From the NCBI RefSeq assembly GCF_002002735.1, contig NZ_MUNY01000072.1:310001-374000 (forward strand): DNA of 64,000 nucleotides, written 5' to 3'. Positions 8,731 to 16,465 of this stretch are shown one piece after another. The notes below the pieces were generated by a model. It did no database searches. It had not been told where the DNA came from and saw nothing but the letters and a program-made list of their open reading frames with translations. The DNA comes from Algoriphagus sp. A40. Lineage in GTDB: Bacteria > Bacteroidota > Bacteroidia > Cytophagales > Cyclobacteriaceae. The first letter of the stretch is position 1. The number at the start of each line of letters is the position of its first letter. A program made the position numbers and the translations under genes.

Positions 8731-8737
8731 ATTACAC

Positions 8738-11128
8738 ATGAAAAAGTTTCTAATTGGTCTGATTTTATCTTTGGCCACAATTTCGGCTTGGGCTCAACAC
8801 AGCCTCAGTGGAAAAGTCGTGGATGCTCAAAGCGGTGAAGCCCTCGTTGGTGCGTCTGTTTGGACTGAGAATCTTGGGAAAGGTGCGGTGACGGATGAGG
8901 AAGGAAAGTTTTCGATTTCCAATTTGCCTGGTGGAGAAGTGGAATTGCGGGTATCATTTCTTGGTTTTGAAACCTACCGTCAGGTAGTTACCGTCCCGCA
9001 ATCCGGAGATTTGGTGATTTCTTTGGCGAGTAGAGCCATTCTTACCGAAGAATTTATCGTCTCTGCCACCCGGGCTTCCGGAAGCACTCCGACGACTTTC
9101 ACGACTGTGGATAAGTCTGAAATTGCCAAACGAAATTTGGGGCAGGACATTCCGATCCTGCTTCAATATACTCCGTCGGTGGTGAGCTATTCTGATGCGG
9201 GGGCTGGAGTCGGCTATACCGGATTGCGTATTCGTGGATCCGATCAGACTCGGATCAATGCCACTGTCAACGGCATTCCCATGAACGATGCCGAGTCTCA
9301 TGGGGTGTTTTGGGTCAATATGCCGGACTTTGCATCCTCTGTTGAAAATATTCAAATCCAACGTGGAGTCGGCACTTCAACCAACGGAGCCGCTACTTTT
9401 GGCGCCAGCCTCAATTTCCAGACAGACACCCGTCAAGACGATCCGTACGCCCAGATTGACAATAGTTTTGGATCCTTCAACACCTGGAGGCATACGGTAA
9501 AAGCCGGAACAGGTTTGCTTAATGACCGCTTTGCTGTGGATGCACGACTTTCCAAAATCACTTCAGATGGCTATGTGGACCGGGCATTTTCTGACCTGAG
9601 CAGTTGGTTTGTTTCTGGTGGGTATTATGGAGAAAAAAGTGTGGTTAAGCTGGTGGCTTTTTCGGGAAAAGAGCAAACCTACCAAAGTTGGTACGGTCTT
9701 CCTGAATCTAAGCTGGAGGATGACCGAACCTACAACTATTATACCTACGACAACGAAACGGATAATTATCAGCAGGATCATTATCAATTGATCTATACCG
9801 GAAAAGTCGGGTCAAACTGGAAAACTAATCTAGCCTTTCATTATACCTACGGCCGGGGATATTATGAACAGTACCGGGAGGATGACGATTTTGCGAGCTA
9901 TGGATTGCCGCCGGTGATCATAGGGGATGAGATAATAGAAAGCACCGATATCATCCGACGTCTTTGGCTGGACAATGATTTTTATGGTGTGGTGGGATCG
10001 GTGAATTACATCTCCACAAATGGAAAATTAGATCTGATCTTGGGCGGTGGTGCCAATCGATACGATGGAGACCATTTTGGGGAGATCATCTGGGCAAGAA
10101 TCGCGGGTGACACCGAGATTCGTGATCGCTACTACGACAACAATGCGGTCAAAGACGATCGGAATATTTACGCAAAAGGCACCTATGAAATTAGACCCGG
10201 ATTGAACCTGTTTGGTGATCTTCAGGTTCGGGGCATCAATTATTCTTTTGTAGGGGTAAATGACGATCAGCGAATTGTAGATGGACATGAGAATTACACC
10301 TTTTTCAATCCAAAGTTTGGGTTTTCGTACGAAAAAGGGAACCGGACCTGGTACGCCAGCTATGCGGTCGCCAACCGTGAACCAACCCGATCTGACTTCA
10401 CTGACAATCCCATCACAGAAGTGCCAAGGCCCGAAAAGTTGAACAACATCGAAGCAGGTGTCCGCGCAAATGCCGGGCGATTCAGCTACAATGCCAACTT
10501 CTACTACATGGATTACCGGGATCAGTTGATCCTGACTGGGCAAATCAACGATGTCGGGGCCTATATCCGGGAAAATGTGGAGTCCTCCTATCGGGCTGGA
10601 ATTGAGCTGGATGGAGCATACAAGGTTTCTTCTGCCTGGACCTTTGGGGGAAATATCGCTTTTAGCCAAAACAAGATCAAAGAATTTACGGAGTACATCG
10701 ATGATTATAGCGTGGAAGAATTTCAGCAGGAAGCAATAACTTATACTGATACGGATATTGCTTTTTCACCCAATGTAGTGGGATCGGCAATAATCGAATT
10801 CAAGCCGACAAAAAATCTCTCGCTAAACTGGCTCAGCAAGTACGTAGGCCAGCAATTCCTGGACAATACAGGAAATGACGAAAGGGCACTGGATGCGTTC
10901 TTTACGAATGATCTCCGGATCAGCTATTCCGCTACACCTCGGTTTTTCAAAGGTTTGGAACTGAATTTATTGATCAACAATATCTTCAATGAAATGTATG
11001 AGCCTAATGGCTATACCTTCAGCTACTTTGTGCCAGGAGAAACGAGCAGTAGAGAATTAGTCACGGAAAACTTCTACTACCCTCAGGCGGGGACGAACTT
11101 CTTGTTGGGATTGAGTTTGAAGTTTTAA
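8738..11128 (+). CDS. TonB-dependent receptor, predicted thiamine-compound importer
   Basis: A 796-residue outer-membrane receptor. It has a signal peptide ending near SAWAQ, a carboxypeptidase-regulatory-like beta-sandwich domain (about 22-100), a plug domain (about 115-230, with GLRIRGSDQTRINATVNG and the following EIQ-like NIQIQRGVG), and a barrel ending LLGLSLKF with the C-terminal Phe used by the BAM machinery. The start at 8738 (MKKFLIGL) is chosen because a signal peptide follows and an AAGGGAG site precedes. A longer in-frame ORF from 8621 would run through the leader. The TPP riboswitch upstream indicates thiamine or precursor transport. No SusD partner follows. Confidence 0.93.
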   Translation: MKKFLIGLILSLATISAWAQHSLSGKVVDAQSGEALVGASVWTENLGKGAVTDEEGKFSISNLPGGEVELRVSFLGFETYRQVVTVPQSGDLVISLASRAILTEEFIVSATRASGSTPTTFTTVDKSEIAKRNLGQDIPILLQYTPSVVSYSDAGAGVGYTGLRIRGSDQTRINATVNGIPMNDAESHGVFWVNMPDFASSVENIQIQRGVGTSTNGAATFGASLNFQTDTRQDDPYAQIDNSFGSFNTWRHTVKAGTGLLNDRFAVDARLSKITSDGYVDRAFSDLSSWFVSGGYYGEKSVVKLVAFSGKEQTYQSWYGLPESKLEDDRTYNYYTYDNETDNYQQDHYQLIYTGKVGSNWKTNLAFHYTYGRGYYEQYREDDDFASYGLPPVIIGDEIIESTDIIRRLWLDNDFYGVVGSVNYISTNGKLDLILGGGANRYDGDHFGEIIWARIAGDTEIRDRYYDNNAVKDDRNIYAKGTYEIRPGLNLFGDLQVRGINYSFVGVNDDQRIVDGHENYTFFNPKFGFSYEKGNRTWYASYAVANREPTRSDFTDNPITEVPRPEKLNNIEAGVRANAGRFSYNANFYYMDYRDQLILTGQINDVGAYIRENVESSYRAGIELDGAYKVSSAWTFGGNIAFSQNKIKEFTEYIDDYSVEEFQQEAITYTDTDIAFSPNVVGSAIIEFKPTKNLSLNWLSKYVGQQFLDNTGNDERALDAFFTNDLRISYSATPRFFKGLELNLLINNIFNEMYEPNGYTFSYFVPGETSSRELVTENFYYPQAGTNFLLGLSLKF

Positions 11129-11145
11129 GCTTTTCTCACAGATCG

Positions 11146-11183
11146 CACAGATGATCTCAGATTAATATTCGAGATCATCTGTG
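11146..11183. repeat. perfect 13-bp inverted repeat after the receptor gene
   Basis: CACAGATGATCTC (11146-11158) and GAGATCATCTGTG (11171-11183) form a perfect 13-bp stem with a 12-base AT-rich loop, preceded by a related CACAGATC half copy. It lies between convergent genes and has no clear U-tract, so it may be a weak bidirectional terminator or a dispersed palindromic (REP-like) element. Copy number elsewhere cannot be seen from this window. Confidence 0.7.
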
Positions 11184-11217
11184 AAGATCTTGGTCAGCCA
11201 TGAAAGAAAATTTCATT

Positions 11218-11697
11218 TCAGGAAAGCTTAAACCCGTTTCGGATTATATCCAAAGCAGCAATGGCGTCTTTCTCTTTTGAATAATCGAAAACCATGAATT
11301 TTTTGCAGTCAACTACCAGCACACATTTATGGACTATAGCATTCCAGGAAATCGTGGGGCTGATTCCATTTGGAAAGTTGGATTCAGTGTAGGTGTAATG
11401 GATCAATTCTGCGTTTTCGATTTGTGGTAAACTTTGCCACTCCCCAAATTTTATCCACAAGATGCTCTGATACGCTTTGAATTTGTTTGTCTCAAAATCA
11501 ATAAGGGTTCCTTCTGATATGGAAATCATTAAGGTGCCAATTACCAATGCCCCTCCACCTACCATAATGATCTTGTAAATAGGAGTTTCCACTTCAATCA
11601 GGAAAGGAACTGCCAATACAATCAGTCCCATCAGGATTACAACTTTTCCTGCAGTTTTTATTCCGTTTCTCTGGATCGAATAGTGGAAGTGGTTCAA
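11218..11697 (-). CDS. hypothetical membrane protein
   Basis: A 159-residue protein with two adjacent hydrophobic segments (about residues 18-36 and 42-62) and a soluble C-terminal region of about 95 residues containing FKAYQSILWIKFGEW and a final helix. This resembles small bacterial membrane proteins with a PH-like or uncharacterised C-terminal domain, but I do not recognise a family. The likely start is TTG, as no ATG precedes the first membrane segment. It begins 13 bases after the fic stop, suggesting co-transcription with fic. Function is unknown. Confidence 0.6.
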   Translation of the reverse strand: MNHFHYSIQRNGIKTAGKVVILMGLIVLAVPFLIEVETPIYKIIMVGGGALVIGTLMISISEGTLIDFETNKFKAYQSILWIKFGEWQSLPQIENAELIHYTYTESNFPNGISPTISWNAIVHKCVLVVDCKKFMVFDYSKEKDAIAALDIIRNGFKLS

Positions 11698-11710
11698 GGT
11701 TCTTGGGTTT

Positions 11711-12778
11711 TTATTTTTTGCTCAATAAGGCAAACAGTTTCTCATTCACATAATAATTCCCCGTACCCAGCTTTTCCTTTCGCAATACTCCATCCTTTGC
11801 CAGTTTATTGAGATAGGCAGCGGCCGTGATTCGTGATACGCCAAGATCCCGCACCAGAAAATCGATTTTGGTATAAGGATGCGCAAAGAGATTGTTGAGC
11901 AACTCCTGGGAGTAAAATTTGTAGTTATCCCGAAGTGTGTTCTTCATCTCTGCCATCAGCACTTTGAGGTCTTCAATCAGTTGAATGGACTCTTTAGCAG
12001 TATTTTCCACACCCTGAATCATGTAGCTGATCCAGCTTTCCCAGTCTCCATTTTCCCTCACTCCTTGCAGGAATCGATAATAATCTGGTTTGTTTCGGAT
12101 GATGTGACTGCTCAGATATAGGATGGGAAGCTTTTGCAAGCCAGAGAGAATCAGAAACAGAATGTTCAAAATTCGTCCGGTCCGTCCGTTTCCGTCATAG
12201 AAGGGATGGATGCTTTCAAACTGAAAATGAACAATCGCCATCTTCACCAACGGATCGTAATCACTCAATTCGGGATCGTTGATAAACCGCTCCAGGTTGG
12301 CCATGAGGCTTAAAATCTCAGCCGGATCCTGAGGAGGAAGGTAGACCGTTTCTCCCGTTTGGGCATTTTTCAGGGCGGTGCCTGGCAGCTTGCGGAAGCC
12401 CGCATTATTTCCTTCCAGCGCCTCCTGAATCTTCAATATCGTCTGATTGGTCAACAATCCTTGGGTTTCCACCAGCTCAAATCCGCGCTTCATGGCAGCG
12501 ACGTAGTTTTGTACTTCCTTGATATCGGGAGAAATGTTCACCTCATATTCCAGATTGGCTTTGTACAGCTCGTCATGCGTGGTGATGATGTTTTCCACAG
12601 AGGAACTATCCTTGGCTTCCTGGATTCCCAGCGTATTGAGCAAGATGATCTGGTTGGGAATGGACTGGATAATCCCCTTCAGCTCCGCCAAGGCAGCATG
12701 TGCAGCGGGCAGTTGCTTGAGGATGGATTTGGTTTCCAAATCCTCCTCATAAGGTAAAGGGATAAGTTTCCAGACCAT
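11711..12778 (-). CDS. Fic family protein (putative AMP transferase) with C-terminal winged helix
   Basis: A 355-residue protein. The Fic catalytic motif HPFYDGNGRTGR is complete at 191-202, with catalytic His191. An N-terminal inhibitory-helix motif S-x3-E-N is present at 58-63 (SSSVEN), so this is a self-inhibited class II Fic whose Glu62 should block ATP gamma-phosphate placement. Residues 301-350 form a winged helix-turn-helix, with the recognition helix around GVSRITAAAYLNKLAKDG. The expected reaction is transfer of AMP from ATP to a protein hydroxyl; the target is unknown. Upstream lies the palindrome array at 12781-13020, making autoregulation likely. No separate antitoxin gene is seen. 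Confidence 0.93.
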   Translation of the reverse strand: MVWKLIPLPYEEDLETKSILKQLPAAHAALAELKGIIQSIPNQIILLNTLGIQEAKDSSSVENIITTHDELYKANLEYEVNISPDIKEVQNYVAAMKRGFELVETQGLLTNQTILKIQEALEGNNAGFRKLPGTALKNAQTGETVYLPPQDPAEILSLMANLERFINDPELSDYDPLVKMAIVHFQFESIHPFYDGNGRTGRILNILFLILSGLQKLPILYLSSHIIRNKPDYYRFLQGVRENGDWESWISYMIQGVENTAKESIQLIEDLKVLMAEMKNTLRDNYKFYSQELLNNLFAHPYTKIDFLVRDLGVSRITAAAYLNKLAKDGVLRKEKLGTGNYYVNEKLFALLSKK

Positions 12779-12780
12779 TG

Positions 12781-13020
12781 CTTTGTAAAGAAAAGTCGAT
12801 TTTCTTTACAAAGGTAAATTCTTATGTAAAGAAAACAAGCTTTTCTTTACATAAGATGAATGGTGTGTAAAGATTTTGGCATTTTCTTTACATACTAAGA
12901 ATGATGTGTAAGGATTTTCCAATTTTCTTTACCTATCGAAAATGCTATGTAAAGAATTTGGTATTTTCTTTACATAGTAAAAGGGCAATGTAAAGGAACT
13001 TAACATTTCTTTTGAGCAAA
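12781..13020. repeat. array of six palindromic units at exact 41-bp spacing upstream of fic
   Basis: Each unit is an inverted repeat of the type TATGTAAAGAAAA-N5-TTTTCTTTACATA. Arms: unit 1 12781-12794/12800-12813 (perfect, 14 bp); unit 2 12821-12835/12841-12855 (perfect, 15 bp); unit 3 12863-12876/12882-12895 (10 of 14); unit 4 12904-12917/12923-12936 (8 of 14); unit 5 12945-12958/12964-12977 (12 of 14); unit 6 keeps only its left arm near 12986-12999. Unit centres are at 12797, 12838, 12879, 12920, 12961 and about 13002, a period of exactly 41 bp, close to four helical turns. The array fills the gap between the YceI-family stop and the fic start. Probable operator sites for a dimeric DNA-binding protein. 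Confidence 0.9.
12809..12838 (-). promoter_or_regulatory. predicted fic promoter embedded in the palindrome array
   Basis: On the minus strand, TTG (12838-12836) is followed after 19 bases by TACCTTTG (12816-12809), a full match to the Bacteroidota promoter. The TTG lies in the 5-base centre of palindrome unit 2, and the -7 element overlaps the distal arm of unit 1. A protein bound to these units would block RNA polymerase. The leader would be about 25 bases. Confidence 0.65.
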
Positions 13021-13023
13021 AGC

Positions 13024-13662
13024 TTACTCCCTCAACACCAGTTTTACCCGAAACTCGATCTCCCGATCCACCAAAGTCCGGTCTGCCCAAGAGCCTTCGT
13101 AGGCAATATTCCAGTCAAAACGATCAATAAGGAAACGGGAGGAAAGGGTGTTGTCGTGATGAATAGCTGAAAGGGTGACGTTTTTGGTAATTCCCCGAAT
13201 GGTCAGGTTCCCGGAAATCTCCGGATTTTCAGGGAAATGAGTTGTGATTTTGGTGATTACAAATCCTGAATTTGGAAAGTTATCCACATCAAAGAAGTCA
13301 GCGTGCATCAGGTGCTCTGTCAAGTTTTTAATCGGAATAGGATCGGTTTTAGGAATGTCAGTGATGGAAATGGACTTCATGTTGATTTCAAATTTTCCCC
13401 CTGACAATCCAGCATTATCCCTCAGCAAAAATCCCTGACTGATTATGACTTCACCTTCGTGACTTCCGGCTCCCCGCATTTTGGTGCCTTTCCAGTAAAG
13501 CTTGGATCTGTCTAAGTCAAGTTTCAAGGTGTCTACTTCCTTTTCGGTGGTTTTTGCCTGAATTTGGCGAGTTTGGACCAATGCCTTTTGGATTTTAAAA
13601 TTGGACTTATCCACACAGCAAGATGCCAGTAGAAGCAGGATCAGCATTCCAGTCTTATTCAT
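13024..13662 (-). CDS. YceI family lipoprotein
   Basis: A 212-residue lipoprotein from the ATG at 13662: a signal peptide ends LLLASC, giving the acylated Cys. An in-frame extension to 13749 would put 29 extra residues before the signal and is rejected. The mature part shows the YceI beta-barrel pattern: DLDRSKLYWKGTKM, NMKSISITDIP, FDVDNFPNSGFVITKI, ISGNLTIRGITKNVTL and a closing DRTLVDREIEFRVKLVL. YceI proteins bind long-chain isoprenoid-like or polyprenyl lipids in a lipocalin-like barrel. The start overlaps the stop of the dioxygenase-like gene by 8 bases, so the two are co-translated. Confidence 0.88.
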   Translation of the reverse strand: MNKTGMLILLLLASCCVDKSNFKIQKALVQTRQIQAKTTEKEVDTLKLDLDRSKLYWKGTKMRGAGSHEGEVIISQGFLLRDNAGLSGGKFEINMKSISITDIPKTDPIPIKNLTEHLMHADFFDVDNFPNSGFVITKITTHFPENPEISGNLTIRGITKNVTLSAIHHDNTLSSRFLIDRFDWNIAYEGSWADRTLVDREIEFRVKLVLRE

Positions 13663-14278
13663 ATCCAGGAATATTAAGACCCAAGATGATATCCCTTCGG
13701 AAAGTGAGCATCCCGCTTTCCGGTTGTGGATTTCCGATTCCGGATCCACCCCGATTGCTGAGAAGCTTTCGTTTTTTATCGGTTAAAATAGGGTCATTTC
13801 CAAACACAAAATCATCCAGATAATATTCGTTTTTGTCAGACTCTTTTACCGTGAGGTGAATGTGTTCCGGATCGGATCGGTCAGGGTAGGCCGCAGGGCG
13901 GAAAGTGTAAAAAGCATAGTGCCCGCTTTGATCTGTTTTGACCCAACCCCTCAGGTATCCATGACGTTTTGCCCAACCGGTTTCATTTCCCTTTTTCGGA
14001 TAGATTCCTGTAGGGTCGGTATGATAGATGTAAAGGATTACATCCTTTGCCGGGGTTTTTCCGTCTTGCTGAAAAACCGTTCCGGTGAGTTTGAGCTTGG
14101 GTTCAGAATTGTCAAATTCCGGAAGCGTATCCACGTTGGTCAGGGTTTTTTCCCCAAACTCAAAGATTGCTTCACAGCCTTCACAGCCACCGCCAACTGG
14201 TTTCCGGGACTGACCGGAGCAGTTGATACTCAGAAAAATGGAACAAAAGATCAGGCATCGGATAAGGTTTCGGTTCAT
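13655..14278 (-). CDS. intradiol ring-cleavage dioxygenase-like lipoprotein
   Basis: A 207-residue predicted lipoprotein (signal peptide, lipobox SINC). The body matches the catalytic domain of intradiol dioxygenases such as protocatechuate 3,4-dioxygenase beta. Potential Fe(III) ligands are visible: Tyr in TGIYPKKG, Tyr in RPAAYPDR and the two His of EHIHLTV, with the typical GYLRGWVKTDQSGHYAFYT strand before them. Export is unusual compared with cytoplasmic PcaGH. Substrate and activity are unproven. It is in an operon with the YceI lipoprotein and probably the LytTR regulator 78 bases upstream. Confidence 0.85.
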   Translation of the reverse strand: MNRNLIRCLIFCSIFLSINCSGQSRKPVGGGCEGCEAIFEFGEKTLTNVDTLPEFDNSEPKLKLTGTVFQQDGKTPAKDVILYIYHTDPTGIYPKKGNETGWAKRHGYLRGWVKTDQSGHYAFYTFRPAAYPDRSDPEHIHLTVKESDKNEYYLDDFVFGNDPILTDKKRKLLSNRGGSGIGNPQPESGMLTFRRDIILGLNIPGYE

Positions 14279-14356
14279 CGCTTTCTTTTTCCCACAAATG
14301 GAACGAAAGAATTGGAAGCCCGAAAATCGAATCGTCTATCCTGTGGAGAATCTACA

Positions 14357-15139
14357 TCAACCTGTGGGAGCTTGCTCAAATTTGCTTCGAAAATCCTGGG
14401 CGAAATTTCTGCTCAGGCGAAGATTCTGTCCATTGGAAAGCAAAAGATCATAATCTCCATTGCCTCGGGAGCTGATCGAATCCACTTTGCTGACATTTAC
14501 CAAAGTGGTTTTATGGATTCGTACAAAAACTGCAGGATCTAGTTTTTCAGCAAATGATTTAAGCGATCCCTGTTGCAGGTATTTTTTTTCGGCCGTAAAA
14601 CACTCCACGTAGGGTGTAGCAGCGAAAAGGTAAAGGATGGAATCTGTAGGGACTTTTTCCGTTTTTTTGCCGCTCGAAAGCAGCAAAAAATGGGGATGCT
14701 CGATGGGTTGAGGGAATTGGGAATCGGGTGATTTTTGAAAGGGAATCAGAGAAATTGCTGTGTAGATCAGCAAGTATTTGTATAAATCTTGGGAAAGCGA
14801 ATAGCTCAGATTGCCCAAAAACCGAAACGTTTGCTCATAAAACAACCCCGACAGCAAATGCACCAAAAAGGCAAAAAGCAGCAGATGGAAGATCGTCGCC
14901 AAGAGCACGAAAAGGGCTCGTTTGGCCCATTTGGAAGGGGTTTTTGAGTGTTTGAAAGCCTCTCTCAGGATCAATGTGACCGGAATGATCAGAGGCCAAA
15001 ACAGGTTGAAAAGCAGCGATTCGGAAAAATAGAAAGCATAGTCCTGATAGCTGGACTGGAGATAGTCCTGAAGTATCGTGATCCCCAACAACGCTACCAA
15101 AAGCAGAATCAGGTTTCTTGCTTTTTTTAGTTTTGACAT
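14357..15139 (-). CDS. membrane-anchored LytTR-family DNA-binding regulator
   Basis: A 260-residue protein from the ATG at 15139 (MSKLKKARN); a GTG 33 bases upstream is an alternative start. The first half has about four hydrophobic segments, with no receiver or kinase motifs. The C-terminal third (about 160-255) is a LytTR DNA-binding domain: VECFTAEKKYLQQGSLKSF, then FVRIHKTTLVNVSKVDSI and LSNGQNLRLSRNF. Such proteins bind direct repeats and often sense the membrane state. It probably controls the two lipoprotein genes downstream on the same strand. The cue is unknown. Confidence 0.88.
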   Translation of the reverse strand: MSKLKKARNLILLLVALLGITILQDYLQSSYQDYAFYFSESLLFNLFWPLIIPVTLILREAFKHSKTPSKWAKRALFVLLATIFHLLLFAFLVHLLSGLFYEQTFRFLGNLSYSLSQDLYKYLLIYTAISLIPFQKSPDSQFPQPIEHPHFLLLSSGKKTEKVPTDSILYLFAATPYVECFTAEKKYLQQGSLKSFAEKLDPAVFVRIHKTTLVNVSKVDSISSRGNGDYDLLLSNGQNLRLSRNFAQDFRSKFEQAPTG

Positions 15140-15230
15140 CCGTCTTTGGAAAATTGCACGATGTGTATCCACAGTAGTTTAGAACGACCTTCTTGGATGA
15201 AGTTATAAGCTTCGTGATGATTTTGAAAAC

Positions 15231-15265
15231 AAAAATGGCCTCATCTGCTCCAATGAGGCCATCTT
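15231..15265 (-). terminator. rho-independent terminator after the amidohydrolase gene
   Basis: ATGGCCTCAT (15235-15244) and ATGAGGCCAT (15253-15262) form a perfect 10-bp stem with an 8-base loop. Read on the minus strand the stem is followed by TTTTTGTTTT, the expected U-tract, 25 bases or so after the amidohydrolase stop. Confidence 0.85.
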
Positions 15266-15289
15266 AAGCTATAGAAGCGCAATCCAATT

Positions 15290-16414
15290 TTACTCAGGAA
15301 ACAGCGTCTTATCCAATCCCGGTACGATCCGGAGGGCGTTTTTGTAATACACTTTCTTCAGCACTTCGTCAGGCAGACCCAATCCGTACATTTTCCAGTA
15401 AGCGTGATATTTTTTGTAGTAAGGAAAATATTCATCCTCGGTTTCCAGAACTCGGAAATAGGTATAAAACTCCTCCTTATTATAGGCATCTTTTCCAAAT
15501 AGAATCCGGTCTTGGTATTTGGTGAAAAAGGCATTGGCTCGCTTTGGCTGTCTTCCCAATTCCGCAATGATGGCACCGATTTCATAATTGACATTCGGGT
15601 ATTTGTCGAGATGGGCTCCGGCAGCATCCAGGTCATTGGCCATCCAACCCATGTGGGCATTGATGAAAGTTGTCTTGGGATGCTTCCCGAAGACATTGTG
15701 CTGTTCGGCCATGATTTGTTCAAATGGAGCAGGATTGGTTTCCGATCTTTTCCTATTTGGATTGAGTTTCAACTCCAGCCATCGTTCGTTGGTGGAGTCC
15801 ATCGGCTGCCAGAATTGAGCTGGATCAGCGGAGTGAATCAGGACAGGAATGCCCAATTCACCGGCTTTTTCCCAAACGGGATCCAGATCCGGGTGATCCA
15901 CCGGAATCCGATTGCCGTTGTTGTCTTTGGAATTTAGTCCCAGGCTTTTATAAATTTTCAACCCTACCGCACCGGCCTGAACATCTTCTTCCAGTTCTTT
16001 GACAGCCAAGGCAGTCCATTCAGGAGTTCCAAATCCGTTGAAATTCAGATTGGTAAAAACCATGAACCGACCAGGAGCATGAGTTTTGAACTCATTCATC
16101 ATTCCTTTGATGTAGTCCTGCTGGGTATTGCTGTTGCCCTGCCCGAAGCCGCGTCCGCTGAGATTGATCATGATTGCCATGTTGATTTCGTCCATCTCGG
16201 AAGTGAGCTGGTCGATTTTGGCTTCATTGATTCCGCCCTGATGGCTGTGAATATCGATGAAAGGAAACTTTGCTCTGGTTTTTGGATTTTCCGGGACCTT
16301 GAGCGTGGAGGGCGGATTGTAATTCTCAAAGCTCATGTCCTGAGCCATGGTGGTGCCTGAAGTCAGGCCAAATGCTAAAATGGAAAAGGAAATTTGGAGT
16401 AGCGATTTCTTCAT
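15290..16414 (-). CDS. secreted amidohydrolase (amidohydrolase_2 / TIM-barrel metal hydrolase)
   Basis: A 374-residue protein starting at the ATG at 16414, which opens a clear signal peptide (MKKSLLQISFSILAFG); upstream in-frame sequence to 16504 contains the previous terminator and is excluded. Metal-binding features of the amidohydrolase_2 family are present: FIDIHSHQGG (HxH), a His in PVLIHSADP, a His in TFINAHMGW and a late Asp in LFGKDAYNKEE. It probably hydrolyses or decarboxylates a small cyclic or aromatic substrate in the periplasm, but the substrate is not evident. It is single-gene between two terminators. Confidence 0.85.
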   Translation of the reverse strand: MKKSLLQISFSILAFGLTSGTTMAQDMSFENYNPPSTLKVPENPKTRAKFPFIDIHSHQGGINEAKIDQLTSEMDEINMAIMINLSGRGFGQGNSNTQQDYIKGMMNEFKTHAPGRFMVFTNLNFNGFGTPEWTALAVKELEEDVQAGAVGLKIYKSLGLNSKDNNGNRIPVDHPDLDPVWEKAGELGIPVLIHSADPAQFWQPMDSTNERWLELKLNPNRKRSETNPAPFEQIMAEQHNVFGKHPKTTFINAHMGWMANDLDAAGAHLDKYPNVNYEIGAIIAELGRQPKRANAFFTKYQDRILFGKDAYNKEEFYTYFRVLETEDEYFPYYKKYHAYWKMYGLGLPDEVLKKVYYKNALRIVPGLDKTLFPE

Positions 16415-16465
16415 GAGCGATTTAACTGAGAAAGGAGGAAAATGGATGCAAAAATTCTTTGAGCG

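Noticed and set aside
10028..10669. A 213-codon reverse ORF inside the TonB receptor.
   Set aside because: It is fully contained in the receptor barrel coding region and lacks independent support.
12781..13020. The 41-bp periodic array could be a CRISPR array.
   Set aside because: Each unit is itself a palindrome that decays with distance from the gene, there are no unique spacers of constant length between identical repeats, and no cas gene is nearby.
13856..14542. A 228-codon forward ORF opposite the dioxygenase-like and LytTR genes.
   Set aside because: It spans parts of two well-supported reverse genes and shows no recognisable domain or composition of a real protein.
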